Assembly (NCBI RefSeq): GCF_000718095.1
Contig: NZ_JOEI01000005.1
Coordinates: 434,001-498,000, forward strand
Direction of reading: 5' to 3'
DNA from: Streptomyces scopuliridis RB72
Lineage (GTDB): Bacteria > Actinomycetota > Actinomycetes > Streptomycetales > Streptomycetaceae
DNA: 64,000 nt
Part shown: positions 54,401 to 62,075 of the stretch, piece by piece
How positions within the stretch are numbered: the first letter of the stretch is position 1
Layout: the number at the start of each line of letters is the position of its first letter
Translations under genes and position numbers: made by a program
Notes under the pieces: model-generated
Databases searched by the model: none
Seen by the model: only the letters and a program-made list of their open reading frames with translations
What the model was told of the DNA's origin: nothing

Positions 54401-55046
54401 TGTCCACCTCGCCATCGGCGGCGCCGAGTTGTCCGGCGTCCCCCGCGACACCCGGGCCGAAGCCACGCTGTTCTTCCTCCCCCGGCTCCGGCAGGCCTGC
54501 CGGGAGGCGTTCGGCGACGCGGGCATCTTCGAGGAGCACGGCACCGTCATGGTGCCCGACACCACGCTCCGGGTCACTGCCGGACCGGAATACACCCTGG
54601 CCCAGGTGCTGGACCGGCTCGTCGACCCGTTCGCGCCGATCCTGACCGAGGGGATGTCGAGCCTGCTCTTCCCACTGCCCGTGGTGCTGACCGTCCATCT
54701 CCACCACGGGCCGCCGGACGCCACCGCCCTCGAACTGGAGGGGAAGTCACCGGCCTTGGGCGAGGTCGGCGGTCTGGGGTTCGGGAAGATCGCCCTGATG
54801 CTGGGGCTACGGGACGACCTGTACCGGCGGATCGGCGCGCCCGAGGGCTACCGCCCCTTCGACAGGGAGACCGAGGACGGCACCACCCATGTCGTCTGGT
54901 ACCGGTTGATCCACTACGCGCCGCCCAAGCCCGCCTCCCGGCCTTCCTGGCTGCGCCGTCTGCTCGGCGGCGGCACCACCGCCGAGGACGGGCACACAGA
55001 TCCCCCGGCGCCGGAGACTACGGAGAACACCGAGAGGCCGGGCTAA
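51414..55046 (+). CDS. SAV_2336/vWA-like, pseudokinase, SARP-like (wHTH-BTAD) multidomain protein
   Basis: 1210-aa protein, partner of the MoxR ATPase. Residues about 150-505 form a SAV_2336-like region that includes a vWA-like fold (LVLDCGPTMAMW, VLILSDMMG). Residues about 565-790 form a protein-kinase fold with a glycine loop (IERGTHGVVW) and VAVKIF Lys. The HRD position reads PEP and DFG reads GFG, so phosphotransfer is unlikely. Residues about 796-960 are a SARP-like winged helix plus BTAD. A linker leads to an unrecognised C-terminal domain (about 994-1172, ending in a YRLIHYAPP-like segment). Overlaps the MoxR gene by 11 bases. Confidence 0.85.
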   Translation: MTSDRALSGPAALREVLTAAGGDPPTGRELAEVLWLATHVRPGPEPDAEPEAAAGAGPEDGPRPPQRGPAQRATISHDASPRGMDPLRTPPGGAVPDPGSEDTPFVHSPGGRVVLHRLAPPPVTGPAPPPPGPDARAEVLAPAPPMISHPLAVQRALRPLRRTVPSARERELDETGTAHRIASLGARPGRWLPELRPAPERWLHLRLVLDCGPTMAMWQPLARDLYTAFGQTGAFRTVELVRLGADGSVPPRQWTAGRTMVLILSDMMGPQWRPGPTGAAGAAGRQWYRTLRRWTRELPVAVVQPLPERMWRHTPPAPVPGLFTAAGPGAPNTALRFTPYDGEARGVPVPVLEPAPEWLGHWAGLVASPAGAEFPGAAALLADGPPDGPSVTLPEEEGDGLIPRNVPARELVLRFRSVASPQAVRLAAHLAVGPPHLPVMRLVQAAIEERPQPQHLAEVVLSGMLTAVPGPAGSYDFRPGVRELLLGALPRTGLAHTVNLLERVGAVIESRAGSARGEFRALLAGDGPAGFGRAAGEPFALVSRESVRLLRGPEPEPVPENGERVLVGRYRLVEVIERGTHGVVWRAYDRFRDRERDRGRTVAVKIFDRPGATRDSLLAMARSEHESTAVLRRPGVVKVREHGTDGDVVYLVSEALEGSTLGELLAENGHRPLPVTEVTGIAAQVIDVLSYARERGVRPEPPSLTNIIRLPDGAVKLRGFGAALPDDETYDELHALGRVLYELATGAEPFGAAHAWRPPRELRPDLPAALESAIVDLLFDAPESRRRGADALRSSGVPGSTWQYGVLGPLRAMHSGRDRTPASYEARLVLSRLLLARGQSVSKYELWRALGFSLWNETGVADLIDVLLDDGHAVEGPEGNYRLRLDTELDLSVAEQLAADALRAEEAGETRRAAGLYEAALGHWYGEPLDGIEGAWADRERDQLNALRRSLETARYALAEPRTASPPEAEAPREAASEPETAAPPEAPPQAVQGDDVHLAIGGAELSGVPRDTRAEATLFFLPRLRQACREAFGDAGIFEEHGTVMVPDTTLRVTAGPEYTLAQVLDRLVDPFAPILTEGMSSLLFPLPVVLTVHLHHGPPDATALELEGKSPALGEVGGLGFGKIALMLGLRDDLYRRIGAPEGYRPFDRETEDGTTHVVWYRLIHYAPPKPASRPSWLRRLLGGGTTAEDGHTDPPAPETTENTERPG

Positions 55047-56209
55047 CTCCCCTGACCGTCACGCCCCTTGCCGCGGTTGTCCCGCGCCCCGTGCAGCCCC
55101 GACCTCACCCGCGCCTTGACATCGTCCGGCGGCAGGAACCGGGACCAGCGCTCCGGGAACTCCGAAGGCATGTCCGGGTCGGTCACATCGTCGTCCTGCG
55201 GTCCCTCCGGGCCCTCCACCGCGACCGTACGGGCCACCAGCTCCGCCGCCTGGGCCGCGCGCAGCCGTTCATTGGCCGCCCGCGCCGCCGCGGTGGCGAC
55301 CGACGGCCAGACCCGGTCGATGGCGGCGTTGACCGCCGCGCCCACCAGCACGGCGAACGCGGAGACACCGATCCAGAGCAGTACGGCGATGGGGGCGGCG
55401 AGGGATCCGTAGATGGTGGGGCCCTCGACCGTACTGGTCAGATAGATCCGCAGCAGGAAGCTGCCGAGCACCCACATGCCGAGGGCGACCAGACCGCCGG
55501 GAACGTCCTCGATCCAGCGCGACCGCGCCGGGACGGAGACGTGGTACAGCGTGGTGAGGAAGGCGATGGAGAGCAGGATCACCACCGGCCAGTACAGGAC
55601 GCTGACGACCTCCGTGCCCCAGGGGATGAACTCCACGACCCGGTCGGGGCCGACCACGGCGAGCGGCAGCACCACCGCGCCGATCAGGATCGCCACGATG
55701 TAGAGCAGGAAGGCGAGCAGCCGGGTCGCGACGATGCCGCGCCGGCCGTCGAGCCCGTACATCACCGTGATGGTGTCGACGAAGACATTGACCGCCCGGG
55801 AGCCGGACCAGAGCGCGATCGCGAAACCGAGCGAGATGACATCGGGCCGCCCGCCGTGCGTGATGTCCGCGAGCAGGGGTTTGGCGATCTCGTCGACCCC
55901 CCGCTGCGAGAGCACCGTGCCGGCCGCCGCGAGGATGTTCCGCTCGATGGAGGCGACGGTGGTGGTGTTCGTCCAGTCGTCCACATAGCCGAGCAGCCCG
56001 ATGAGCCCGAGCAGCAGCGGCGGCAGCGAGAGGAGGGTGAAGAACGCCGCCTCGGCCGCGAGCCCCAGGATGCGGTACTCGATGCACGAGTTGACGGTGT
56101 CCTTCAGCAGCAACCAGGCCATCTTCCGCTTGGATACGTCGCGATAGAGGACTCGGGCCCGGTGGAGTCGACCCGCTGGTCGCTCGGGTGTTTCTTTTGC
56201 TGCCTGCAC
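55043..56209 (-). CDS. YihY/BrkB family membrane protein
   Basis: 388-aa inner-membrane protein with about six hydrophobic segments between residues 45 and 310 (AAFFTLLSLPPLLLGLIGLL; LLAFLLYIVAILIGAVVLPL; ALGMWVLGSFLLRIYL; IAVLLWIGVSAFAVLVGAAV) and a charged C-terminus. These proteins are often mislabelled ribonuclease BN; transport or envelope roles are suggested. GTG 56209 touches AAGGAG with no spacing, and the divergent gene starts only 17 bases away, so ATG 56122 may be the true start. The stop overlaps the conflict-system gene by 4 bases on the other strand. Confidence 0.85.
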   Translation of the reverse strand: MQAAKETPERPAGRLHRARVLYRDVSKRKMAWLLLKDTVNSCIEYRILGLAAEAAFFTLLSLPPLLLGLIGLLGYVDDWTNTTTVASIERNILAAAGTVLSQRGVDEIAKPLLADITHGGRPDVISLGFAIALWSGSRAVNVFVDTITVMYGLDGRRGIVATRLLAFLLYIVAILIGAVVLPLAVVGPDRVVEFIPWGTEVVSVLYWPVVILLSIAFLTTLYHVSVPARSRWIEDVPGGLVALGMWVLGSFLLRIYLTSTVEGPTIYGSLAAPIAVLLWIGVSAFAVLVGAAVNAAIDRVWPSVATAAARAANERLRAAQAAELVARTVAVEGPEGPQDDDVTDPDMPSEFPERWSRFLPPDDVKARVRSGLHGARDNRGKGRDGQGS

Positions 56210-56226
56210 CTCCTTACCGTATCGGC

Positions 56227-57879
56227 ATGGCAGCCAGCACCCACACAGTGACCAACCAGGTTCCGCCCCTGGTGGGGTACGACGTCTTCAGCACCGACCG
56301 TGCCCTGACCGAGGGCGTGGAGCGGCACAGCGCGCCCGCACTTCTCGACGAGACCCGTGCGGAGCTGACGGCCCTCGGCCGGGCCGCCGGATCCGCCGAG
56401 GCGCAGGAGTGGGGTGCGCTGGCCAATGAGAATCCTCCGAAGCTGCGCACCCATGACCGTTACGGGAACCGGATCGACGAGGTGGACTTCCATCCGGCCT
56501 GGCATCAGCTGCTGGAGCGCTCGGTCGGCGCGGGGCTGACCGACGCCTGGGGCCGGCCCGGTGGCCATCTGCGCCGTGCGGCCGGTTTCCTCGTCTGGAC
56601 GCAGGTGGAAGCCGGGAACGGCTGTCCGGTGTCGATGACGCACGCCGCGGTGCCCGCGCTGCGTACGGAGCCGGCGCTCGCCGCCGAGTGGGAGCCGAGG
56701 CTGACCTCCCACCGGTACGAGCCGGGGCTGCGGCCCGCCGGGGAGAAGGCCGGCGCGCTCTTCGGGATGGCCATGACGGAGAAGCAGGGCGGCAGCGACG
56801 TACGGGCCAACACGACGCGGGCGGTGCCGCTGGACGCGGCCGGCGAGTATCTGCTGACCGGGCACAAGTGGTTCTGTTCCGCGCCGATGTGTGACGGGTT
56901 TCTCGTCCTGGCGCAGGCGCCCGGCGGTCTGACCTGTTTCCTCGTACCGCGCGTGCTGGCCGACGGCACCCGCAATGTGTTCCGTATCCAGCGGCTCAAG
57001 GACAAGCTGGGCAACCGCTCCAACGCGTCCGCCGAGGTCGAGTTCGACGGGACGTGGGCGCGCCGGGTCGGTGAGGAGGGCCGCGGGGTGCGCACCATCA
57101 TCGAGATGGTGGCGGCGACCCGGCTCGACTGTGTGGTGGGCTCGGCCGCGCTGATGCGGCAGTCGGTGGCGCAGGCGGTGCATCACGCCACGTATCGCAG
57201 CGCGTTCGGCGGTGAGTTGATCGACAAGCCGCTGATGCGCAACGTACTGGCGGATCTGGCGCTGGAGTCGGAGGCGGCGACGACGCTCGCGCTGCGGCTG
57301 GCGTCCGCGTACGACACCGTCCAGGACGGCGGCGACGGCGCGGAGCGGGAGCGGGCGTTTCTGCGGCTCGCGGTGCCCGCGGCCAAGTACTGGGTGACCA
57401 AGCGCTGTACGCCGGTGGCGACGGAGGCCCTGGAGTGCCTGGGCGGCAACGGCTATGTGGAGGAGTCGGGCATGCCGCGGCTGCTGCGCGAGTCGCCGCT
57501 CAACTCGATCTGGGAGGGCTCGGGGAATGTGCAAGCCCTTGACGTGCTGCGGGCCCTCCAGCGCGAGCCCGAGGCGCTGAACGCCGTGCTCCAGGAGCTC
57601 GGCGAGGCGCGGGGGGCCGATCACCGGCTGGACGGCGCGATCAAGGGGCTGCTGACCGAACTGGCCGATCTGTCCGGTATCGAGGCGCGGGCCCGGCGGC
57701 TGGTGGAGCGGCTGGCGCTGGTGCTCCAGGGTTCGCTGCTGGTGCGGTGGGCGCCGCCGGAGGTGGCCGACGCGTTCTGTGCCTCACGGCTGGGCGGGGA
57801 CTGGGGTACGGCCTTCGGCACGCTGCCCCACACGCTCGGTCTGGCGGCGGTCGTGGACCGGGCCCGGCCGGCCGGCTGA
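56227..57879 (+). CDS. AidB-like acyl-CoA dehydrogenase family protein
   Basis: 550-aa flavoprotein of the acyl-CoA dehydrogenase superfamily, closest in pattern to AidB (adaptive response to alkylation). It has the AidB-type N-terminal extension (NQVPPLVGYDVFSTDRAL), the FAD-binding MAMTEKQGGSDVRANTT, LTGHKWFCSAPMCDGFLVLA and ECLGGNGYVEESGMPRL. The residue replacing the acyl-CoA dehydrogenase catalytic Glu cannot be assigned by eye. AidB binds DNA and protects it in E. coli. ATG 56227 has no clear ribosome site, so the transcript may be leaderless. Confidence 0.9.
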   Translation: MAASTHTVTNQVPPLVGYDVFSTDRALTEGVERHSAPALLDETRAELTALGRAAGSAEAQEWGALANENPPKLRTHDRYGNRIDEVDFHPAWHQLLERSVGAGLTDAWGRPGGHLRRAAGFLVWTQVEAGNGCPVSMTHAAVPALRTEPALAAEWEPRLTSHRYEPGLRPAGEKAGALFGMAMTEKQGGSDVRANTTRAVPLDAAGEYLLTGHKWFCSAPMCDGFLVLAQAPGGLTCFLVPRVLADGTRNVFRIQRLKDKLGNRSNASAEVEFDGTWARRVGEEGRGVRTIIEMVAATRLDCVVGSAALMRQSVAQAVHHATYRSAFGGELIDKPLMRNVLADLALESEAATTLALRLASAYDTVQDGGDGAERERAFLRLAVPAAKYWVTKRCTPVATEALECLGGNGYVEESGMPRLLRESPLNSIWEGSGNVQALDVLRALQREPEALNAVLQELGEARGADHRLDGAIKGLLTELADLSGIEARARRLVERLALVLQGSLLVRWAPPEVADAFCASRLGGDWGTAFGTLPHTLGLAAVVDRARPAG

Positions 57880-57885
57880 GCCGGT

Positions 57886-57917
57886 CCGCCGGACAGGGCC
57901 GAGACGCTGTCCGGCGG
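57886..57917 (+). terminator. Terminator after AidB-like gene
   Basis: Perfect 11-bp stem CCGCCGGACAG/CTGTCCGGCGG with a 10-base loop, 6 bp after the stop codon. Confidence 0.82.
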
Positions 57918-58062
57918 CAGACCGGGGTGGTGCCGCGCCGACACGGCACCACCCCTGGCCTGCTTTTACTTTCACGCACTCGCCCGTGGTCCGCCAGAGT
58001 TGCAGGCCGTTGCAAGCGGGTGCGCTGGACATCCGAAGCACCGCAGGTGACCCGGGGGCCCG

Positions 58063-59388
58063 ATGAAGGACGTACCGCTGAAGGACAAGGACACACCTCT
58101 GCACGACGTGCCGCTCGATCTGGCACGGCTCATGGCCATGGACGGTGCGCGGGCCACTCGCCTGCTGCACCGCGTACGGGACGCCGCGCTCGCGGGTGAG
58201 CCGCCGCCGGTGGCTCCCCGGCCGGTGATCGAGGCGTCCTGGCGGCGGATGCTCGGGATCGGGCTGGATCCCGAGCGGTCCGCGAGCGGTGCGCTGCTGG
58301 AGCCGGACGAGCTGGAGCAGCGCAGACGTGCCTCCGCGCTGAGCGAGGCGATGGACACGCTCAGCGGCTCGCTCCGGGAGATCGTCCACTCCTCGCGCCA
58401 GGTGATGGTGGTGACCGACGACGACGGGCGGGTGCTGTGGCGGGAGGGCGCCGTCCCCGTGCTGCGGCAGGCGGACGGCATCAGGCTCGAAGAGGGCGCC
58501 GCCTGGTCCGAGCGGGCCATGGGGACCAATGCGATAGGTACGGCGCTGGCCCTGGGCCGGCCGGTGCAGGTCCACTCGGCCGAGCATTTCGTGAGTGAAC
58601 TGCACACCTGGACCTGCGCGGCGTCGCCGGTGCACGATCCGCGCGACGGGCGGATGCTGGGTGTGGTCGATGTGAGCGGCCCGGCGAAGGGCTTCCATCC
58701 GACGACGCTGGCGCTGGTCAGCTCCGTCGCCCGGCTCGCGGAGAGCGAGCTGCGCCAGCGGCACGGCCGGGCCGTGGAGCGGCTGCGTTCGGTGGCGGCG
58801 CCGATCATGTGCCGGCTGGGGGGCCGCGCCCTGGCGGTCGACCCTCATGGCTGGACGGCGGCGGTGACGGGCATGCCGCCGGTGGACCGGCTGCCGCTGC
58901 CGAAGACGCTGCGGGCCGGCCGACTGTGGCAGCCCTCGCTGGGGATGTGCTCGGTCGAGCCGCTGCCGGGCGGCTGGCTCATACAGGTGGACGAGGAGTG
59001 TCCGCCCACCGAGACGCCGAGCCGGGTGGTGCTGGACCTGAGCCGGCCCCGGCGCTGGTCGGTCGCGGTGTCCGGGTCGGCGGGCAGCTGGGCGCAGGAG
59101 CTGACCCCGCGCCATGCCGAGCTGCTGTACATCCTGGCGGTGCACCGGGCCGGCCGCAGCGCTGCGGAGCTGGCCGGCGATGTCTTCGGGGACCCGACCA
59201 GGACGGTGACCGTACGGGCCGAGATGTCGCGGGTGCGGCGCCATCTGTCGGGTGTGCTGGCGCACCGGCCCTACCGCTTCAGCGAGGAGGTCGAGGTGGA
59301 GGTCGTACGGCCCGAGGACTCCGCCGATCTGCTGCCGCACTCGACTGCCCCGGCGGTGCTCGGCGCGCGGCGGCTGCCCTGTCCGTGA
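58063..59388 (+). CDS. GAF-domain transcriptional regulator
   Basis: 441-aa regulator. The N-terminal segment (ASWRRMLGIGLDPERS) and GAF domain (residues about 110-230, EGAAWSERAMGTNAIGTALALGRPV) are like those of AcoR-type activators. There is no sigma-54 AAA+ domain; instead the C-terminus has a small winged helix (ELTPRHAELLYILAVHRAGRSAAELAGDVFG). This GAF-HTH type is common in actinobacteria, sometimes near acetoin or alcohol metabolism genes. ATG 58063. The 3' end overlaps a 12-bp repeat that may supply starts for the next gene. Confidence 0.85.
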   Translation: MKDVPLKDKDTPLHDVPLDLARLMAMDGARATRLLHRVRDAALAGEPPPVAPRPVIEASWRRMLGIGLDPERSASGALLEPDELEQRRRASALSEAMDTLSGSLREIVHSSRQVMVVTDDDGRVLWREGAVPVLRQADGIRLEEGAAWSERAMGTNAIGTALALGRPVQVHSAEHFVSELHTWTCAASPVHDPRDGRMLGVVDVSGPAKGFHPTTLALVSSVARLAESELRQRHGRAVERLRSVAAPIMCRLGGRALAVDPHGWTAAVTGMPPVDRLPLPKTLRAGRLWQPSLGMCSVEPLPGGWLIQVDEECPPTETPSRVVLDLSRPRRWSVAVSGSAGSWAQELTPRHAELLYILAVHRAGRSAAELAGDVFGDPTRTVTVRAEMSRVRRHLSGVLAHRPYRFSEEVEVEVVRPEDSADLLPHSTAPAVLGARRLPCP

Positions 59389-59424
59389 AGGAATCCGTGA
59401 AGGAATCCATGAAGGAATCCGTGA
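59382..59424. repeat. 12-bp repeat carrying ribosome site and start codons
   Basis: Three full copies and a diverged fourth of TCCGTGAAGGAA. Each copy contains AAGGA followed by GTG or ATG at close spacing, all in the frame of the acetyltransferase gene. The first GTG overlaps the stop of the GAF gene. The repeat may provide several coupled starts for the next gene. Confidence 0.8.
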
Positions 59425-59504
59425 CGGCGTCCGGGACGGCGGTGGGGCCGGGCGGCACGGGGTCGCGTCCCGGTGTGTTCGGGCGGCGTGGTTTTCTGGC
59501 CGGT

Positions 59505-60032
59505 ATGAGCATCTCCGTGACCACCTGGTCCCTGGAACAGACCTCGCCCGACGATCTGCGGCCCGCCGCCGCGCCCCCCGGCGAGGTGCGGATCGTACGG
59601 GCGGAGGTGCCGTCGGCGGAGTTCAGCCGGTTCCTGTACACGGCCGTCGGCGACGATGTGAGCTGGCGAGACCGGCTCTCGCTGACGCGGGAGCAGTGGC
59701 AGGAGACCATCGCCGCGCCCGGGGTGGAGACGTGGGTGGCGTACGAGCGGGGCACCCCGGCGGGATACATCGAGCTGGCGGCGCAGGACGGGGCCACGGT
59801 CGAGATCGTGTACTTCGGGCTGATCCCCGCCTTCCGGGGCCGGCGTATCGGCGGCCATCTGCTGTCGTACGGGGTGGCCAGGGCCTGGGATCTGGCCGAA
59901 CGGTGGCCGGGGACGGAGCCGACCAAGCGGGTCTGGCTGCACACCTGCTCGAAGGACGGGCCGCACGCGATGGACAACTATCTGCGCCGGGGCTTCCGGC
60001 TCTTCGACACCAAGATCGAGGAGGAGTCGTAG
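59505..60032 (+). CDS. GNAT family N-acetyltransferase
   Basis: 175-aa acetyltransferase read from ATG 59505. The acetyl-CoA-binding motif A reads VEIVYFGLIPAFRGRRIGGHLL (near residue 105), and the C-terminal motif is DNYLRRGFRLFDTKIEEES. The substrate is unknown. In-frame starts in the upstream 12-bp repeat (59385-59421) would add up to 40 residues (Lys-Glu-Ser repeat then Gly-rich sequence) and have better ribosome sites. The mature start is therefore uncertain. It follows the GAF regulator and may be cotranscribed. Confidence 0.85.
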   Translation: MSISVTTWSLEQTSPDDLRPAAAPPGEVRIVRAEVPSAEFSRFLYTAVGDDVSWRDRLSLTREQWQETIAAPGVETWVAYERGTPAGYIELAAQDGATVEIVYFGLIPAFRGRRIGGHLLSYGVARAWDLAERWPGTEPTKRVWLHTCSKDGPHAMDNYLRRGFRLFDTKIEEES

Positions 60033-60153
60033 AGCAGGCTCTAAACCCTCCCGGCCCGTGACGGGCGCCACACTGTCTCGCGATATGGGACGACTGAGTC
60101 CACATAATGGATAGCAGTGGACTGCCCAGAGATCTGCGTGACACGCTTCCGTC
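60033..60153 (+). promoter_or_regulatory. Promoter region of the sulfate assimilation operon
   Basis: The 121 bp before the leader ORF include an imperfect dyad GTCTC-N7-GGGAC near 60076-60092 and TCCA-CATAA-TGGA near 60098-60110, in an AT-richer patch. One of these may be the operator of a cysteine- or sulfate-responsive regulator; neither is identified. Confidence 0.4.
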
Positions 60154-60237
60154 ATGTCCCGAGCTGGAATTGCCTTGGTGAGTCGGCTGCACGTCGACCT
60201 CGGCCGCATGTCCAGCGCCATCTGTCCGGCGGGCTGA
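60154..60237 (+). CDS. Putative leader peptide of the sulfate assimilation operon (27 aa)
   Basis: ATG 60154 to TGA 60237 encodes a 27-residue peptide starting MSRAGIALVSRLHVDLGR and ending MSSAICPAG. Streptomyces genomes contain a family of such peptides (SRxHVDLxR core, a Cys near the end) upstream of sulfur metabolism genes, annotated as putative leader peptides. It is followed after 140 bp by the sulfite reductase gene. Cysteine-tRNA-dependent attenuation, as shown for cysteine-containing uORFs in mycobacteria, is a plausible mechanism here. Confidence 0.75.
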   Translation: MSRAGIALVSRLHVDLGRMSSAICPAG

Positions 60238-60377
60238 GAGTCCCAGCACCGCCGCGATTCAGCGCCCTCCCGCTCTCCCCGACTGTCTCTCTGATTCCTT
60301 GCCGCGCACCGCCGCGCCCACGCGCGAGTGTGCGGCTCAGAGCCGCCCTCCTGCATGTCTCGAAGGACGTATCCGCC
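60238..60377 (+). promoter_or_regulatory. Leader region between leader peptide and sulfite reductase
   Basis: 140 bp of pyrimidine-rich, gene-free sequence (CCCTCCCGCTCTCCCC near 60267). This is where an attenuator or Rho-dependent stop controlled by translation of the leader peptide would be expected. No strong perfect hairpin is visible by eye. Confidence 0.4.
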
Positions 60378-62075
60378 ATGGCCGCCACCCCGGAACAGCC
60401 CTCCAGCGCCACGCCACGCCGCAAGGTGAGCCGTCACCGCGGCGAGGGCCAGTGGGCCGTGGGTCACTTCACTCCGCTCAACGGCAATGAGCAGTTCAAG
60501 AAGGACGACGACGGCCTCAATGTGCGCGCGCGCATCGAGAACGTCTACTCCAAGGCCGGGTTCGACTCGATCGACCCCAATGATCTGCGCGGCAGGATGC
60601 GCTGGTGGGGTCTCTACACCCAGCGCAAGCCCGGGATCGACGGCGGCAAGACCGCGATCCTGGAGCCGGAGGAGCTGGACGACGAGTACTTCATGCTGCG
60701 GGTACGGATCGACGGCGGCCGGCTGACCACCGAGCAGCTGCGGGTCATCGGCGAGATCTCGCAGGAGTTCGCGCGCGGGACGGCCGACATCACCGACCGG
60801 CAGAACATCCAGTACCACTGGATCCGGATCGAGGACGTGCCGGAGATCTGGAACCGGCTCGAAGCGGTGGGGCTCTCCACGACCGAGGCGTGCGGTGACA
60901 CCCCCCGCGTGATCCTCGGTTCGCCGGTGGCCGGTATCGCCGAGGACGAGATCATCGACGGCACGCCGGCGATCGACGAGATCCAGCGCCGGATCATCGG
61001 CAACCCCGACTTCTCCAATCTGCCGCGCAAGTTCAAGTCCGCGATCTCCGGGTCGCCGTCGCTGGACGTGGCGCACGAGATCAACGACATCGCGTTCGTC
61101 GGGGTCGACCACCCGGAGCACGGGCCCGGTTTCGACCTCTGGGTGGGCGGCGGACTCTCCACCAACCCCAAGATCGGCCAGCGGCTCGGTGCCTGGGTGC
61201 CGCTCGACGAGGTCCCGGACGTCTACACCGGTGTCATCTCGGTCTTCCGTGACTACGGCTACCGCCGGCTGCGCACCCGCGCCCGGCTGAAGTTCCTGCT
61301 CGCCGACTGGGGCGCGGAGAAGTTCCGCCGGATCCTGGAGGAGGAGTACCTCAAGCGCGAGCTGATCGACGGCCCCGCGCCCGAGCAGCCCGTACACCGC
61401 TGGCGGGACCACGTCGGGGTGCACCGGCAGCGCGACGGTCTCTTCTACGTCGGATTCGCACCGCGCGTCGGCCGGGTCGACGGCGCCACGCTGACGAAGA
61501 TCGCCGAGCTGGCGGCGGCGCACGGCTCGGGCCGGCTGCGGACCACCGCCGAGCAGAAGATGATCGTCCTCGATGTGGCGGAGGACCGGATCGACTCGCT
61601 GGTGGCCGGTCTGGAGGCGCTGGACCTGCGGGTCAGTCCGTCACCGTTCCGGCGCGGCACGATGGCCTGCACCGGTATCGAGTTCTGCAAGCTGGCGATC
61701 GTCGAGACCAAGCGGCGCGGTGCCACGCTCATCGACGAACTGGAGCGCCGTATCCCGGAGTTCGACGAGCCGATCACGATCAACATCAACGGCTGCCCGA
61801 ACGCCTGCGCCCGTATCCAGACCGCGGACATCGGTCTCAAGGGCCAGCTGATGCTGGACAAGGACGGCAATCAGGTCGAGGGCTTCCAGGTGCATCTGGG
61901 CGGCGCGCTGGGCCTGGAGGCCGGATTCGGCCGTAAGGTCCGCGGTCTGAAGGTCACCTCCGAGGAGCTGCCCGACTATGTCGAGCGGGTGCTCGGGCGC
62001 TTCCAGAAGGAGCGCGAGGACGGCGAGCGCTTCGCCAGCTGGGCGGCGCGCGCGTCGGAGGAGGCGCTGTCGTGA
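60378..62075 (+). CDS. sir: Ferredoxin-type nitrite/sulfite reductase
   Basis: 565-aa siroheme reductase that reduces sulfite to sulfide in cysteine synthesis. The siroheme/[4Fe-4S] Cys motifs are CTGIEFC and NGCPNAC (near residues 431-478). Ferredoxin-like half domains are present (NIQYHWIRIEDVPEIW; MLRVRIDGGRLTTEQLR). Context with cysH, cysC and cysD fixes sulfite rather than nitrite as the likely substrate. ATG 60378 has GAAGGA 11 bases upstream. The next ORF starts within its stop. Confidence 0.93.
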   Translation: MAATPEQPSSATPRRKVSRHRGEGQWAVGHFTPLNGNEQFKKDDDGLNVRARIENVYSKAGFDSIDPNDLRGRMRWWGLYTQRKPGIDGGKTAILEPEELDDEYFMLRVRIDGGRLTTEQLRVIGEISQEFARGTADITDRQNIQYHWIRIEDVPEIWNRLEAVGLSTTEACGDTPRVILGSPVAGIAEDEIIDGTPAIDEIQRRIIGNPDFSNLPRKFKSAISGSPSLDVAHEINDIAFVGVDHPEHGPGFDLWVGGGLSTNPKIGQRLGAWVPLDEVPDVYTGVISVFRDYGYRRLRTRARLKFLLADWGAEKFRRILEEEYLKRELIDGPAPEQPVHRWRDHVGVHRQRDGLFYVGFAPRVGRVDGATLTKIAELAAAHGSGRLRTTAEQKMIVLDVAEDRIDSLVAGLEALDLRVSPSPFRRGTMACTGIEFCKLAIVETKRRGATLIDELERRIPEFDEPITININGCPNACARIQTADIGLKGQLMLDKDGNQVEGFQVHLGGALGLEAGFGRKVRGLKVTSEELPDYVERVLGRFQKEREDGERFASWAARASEEALS

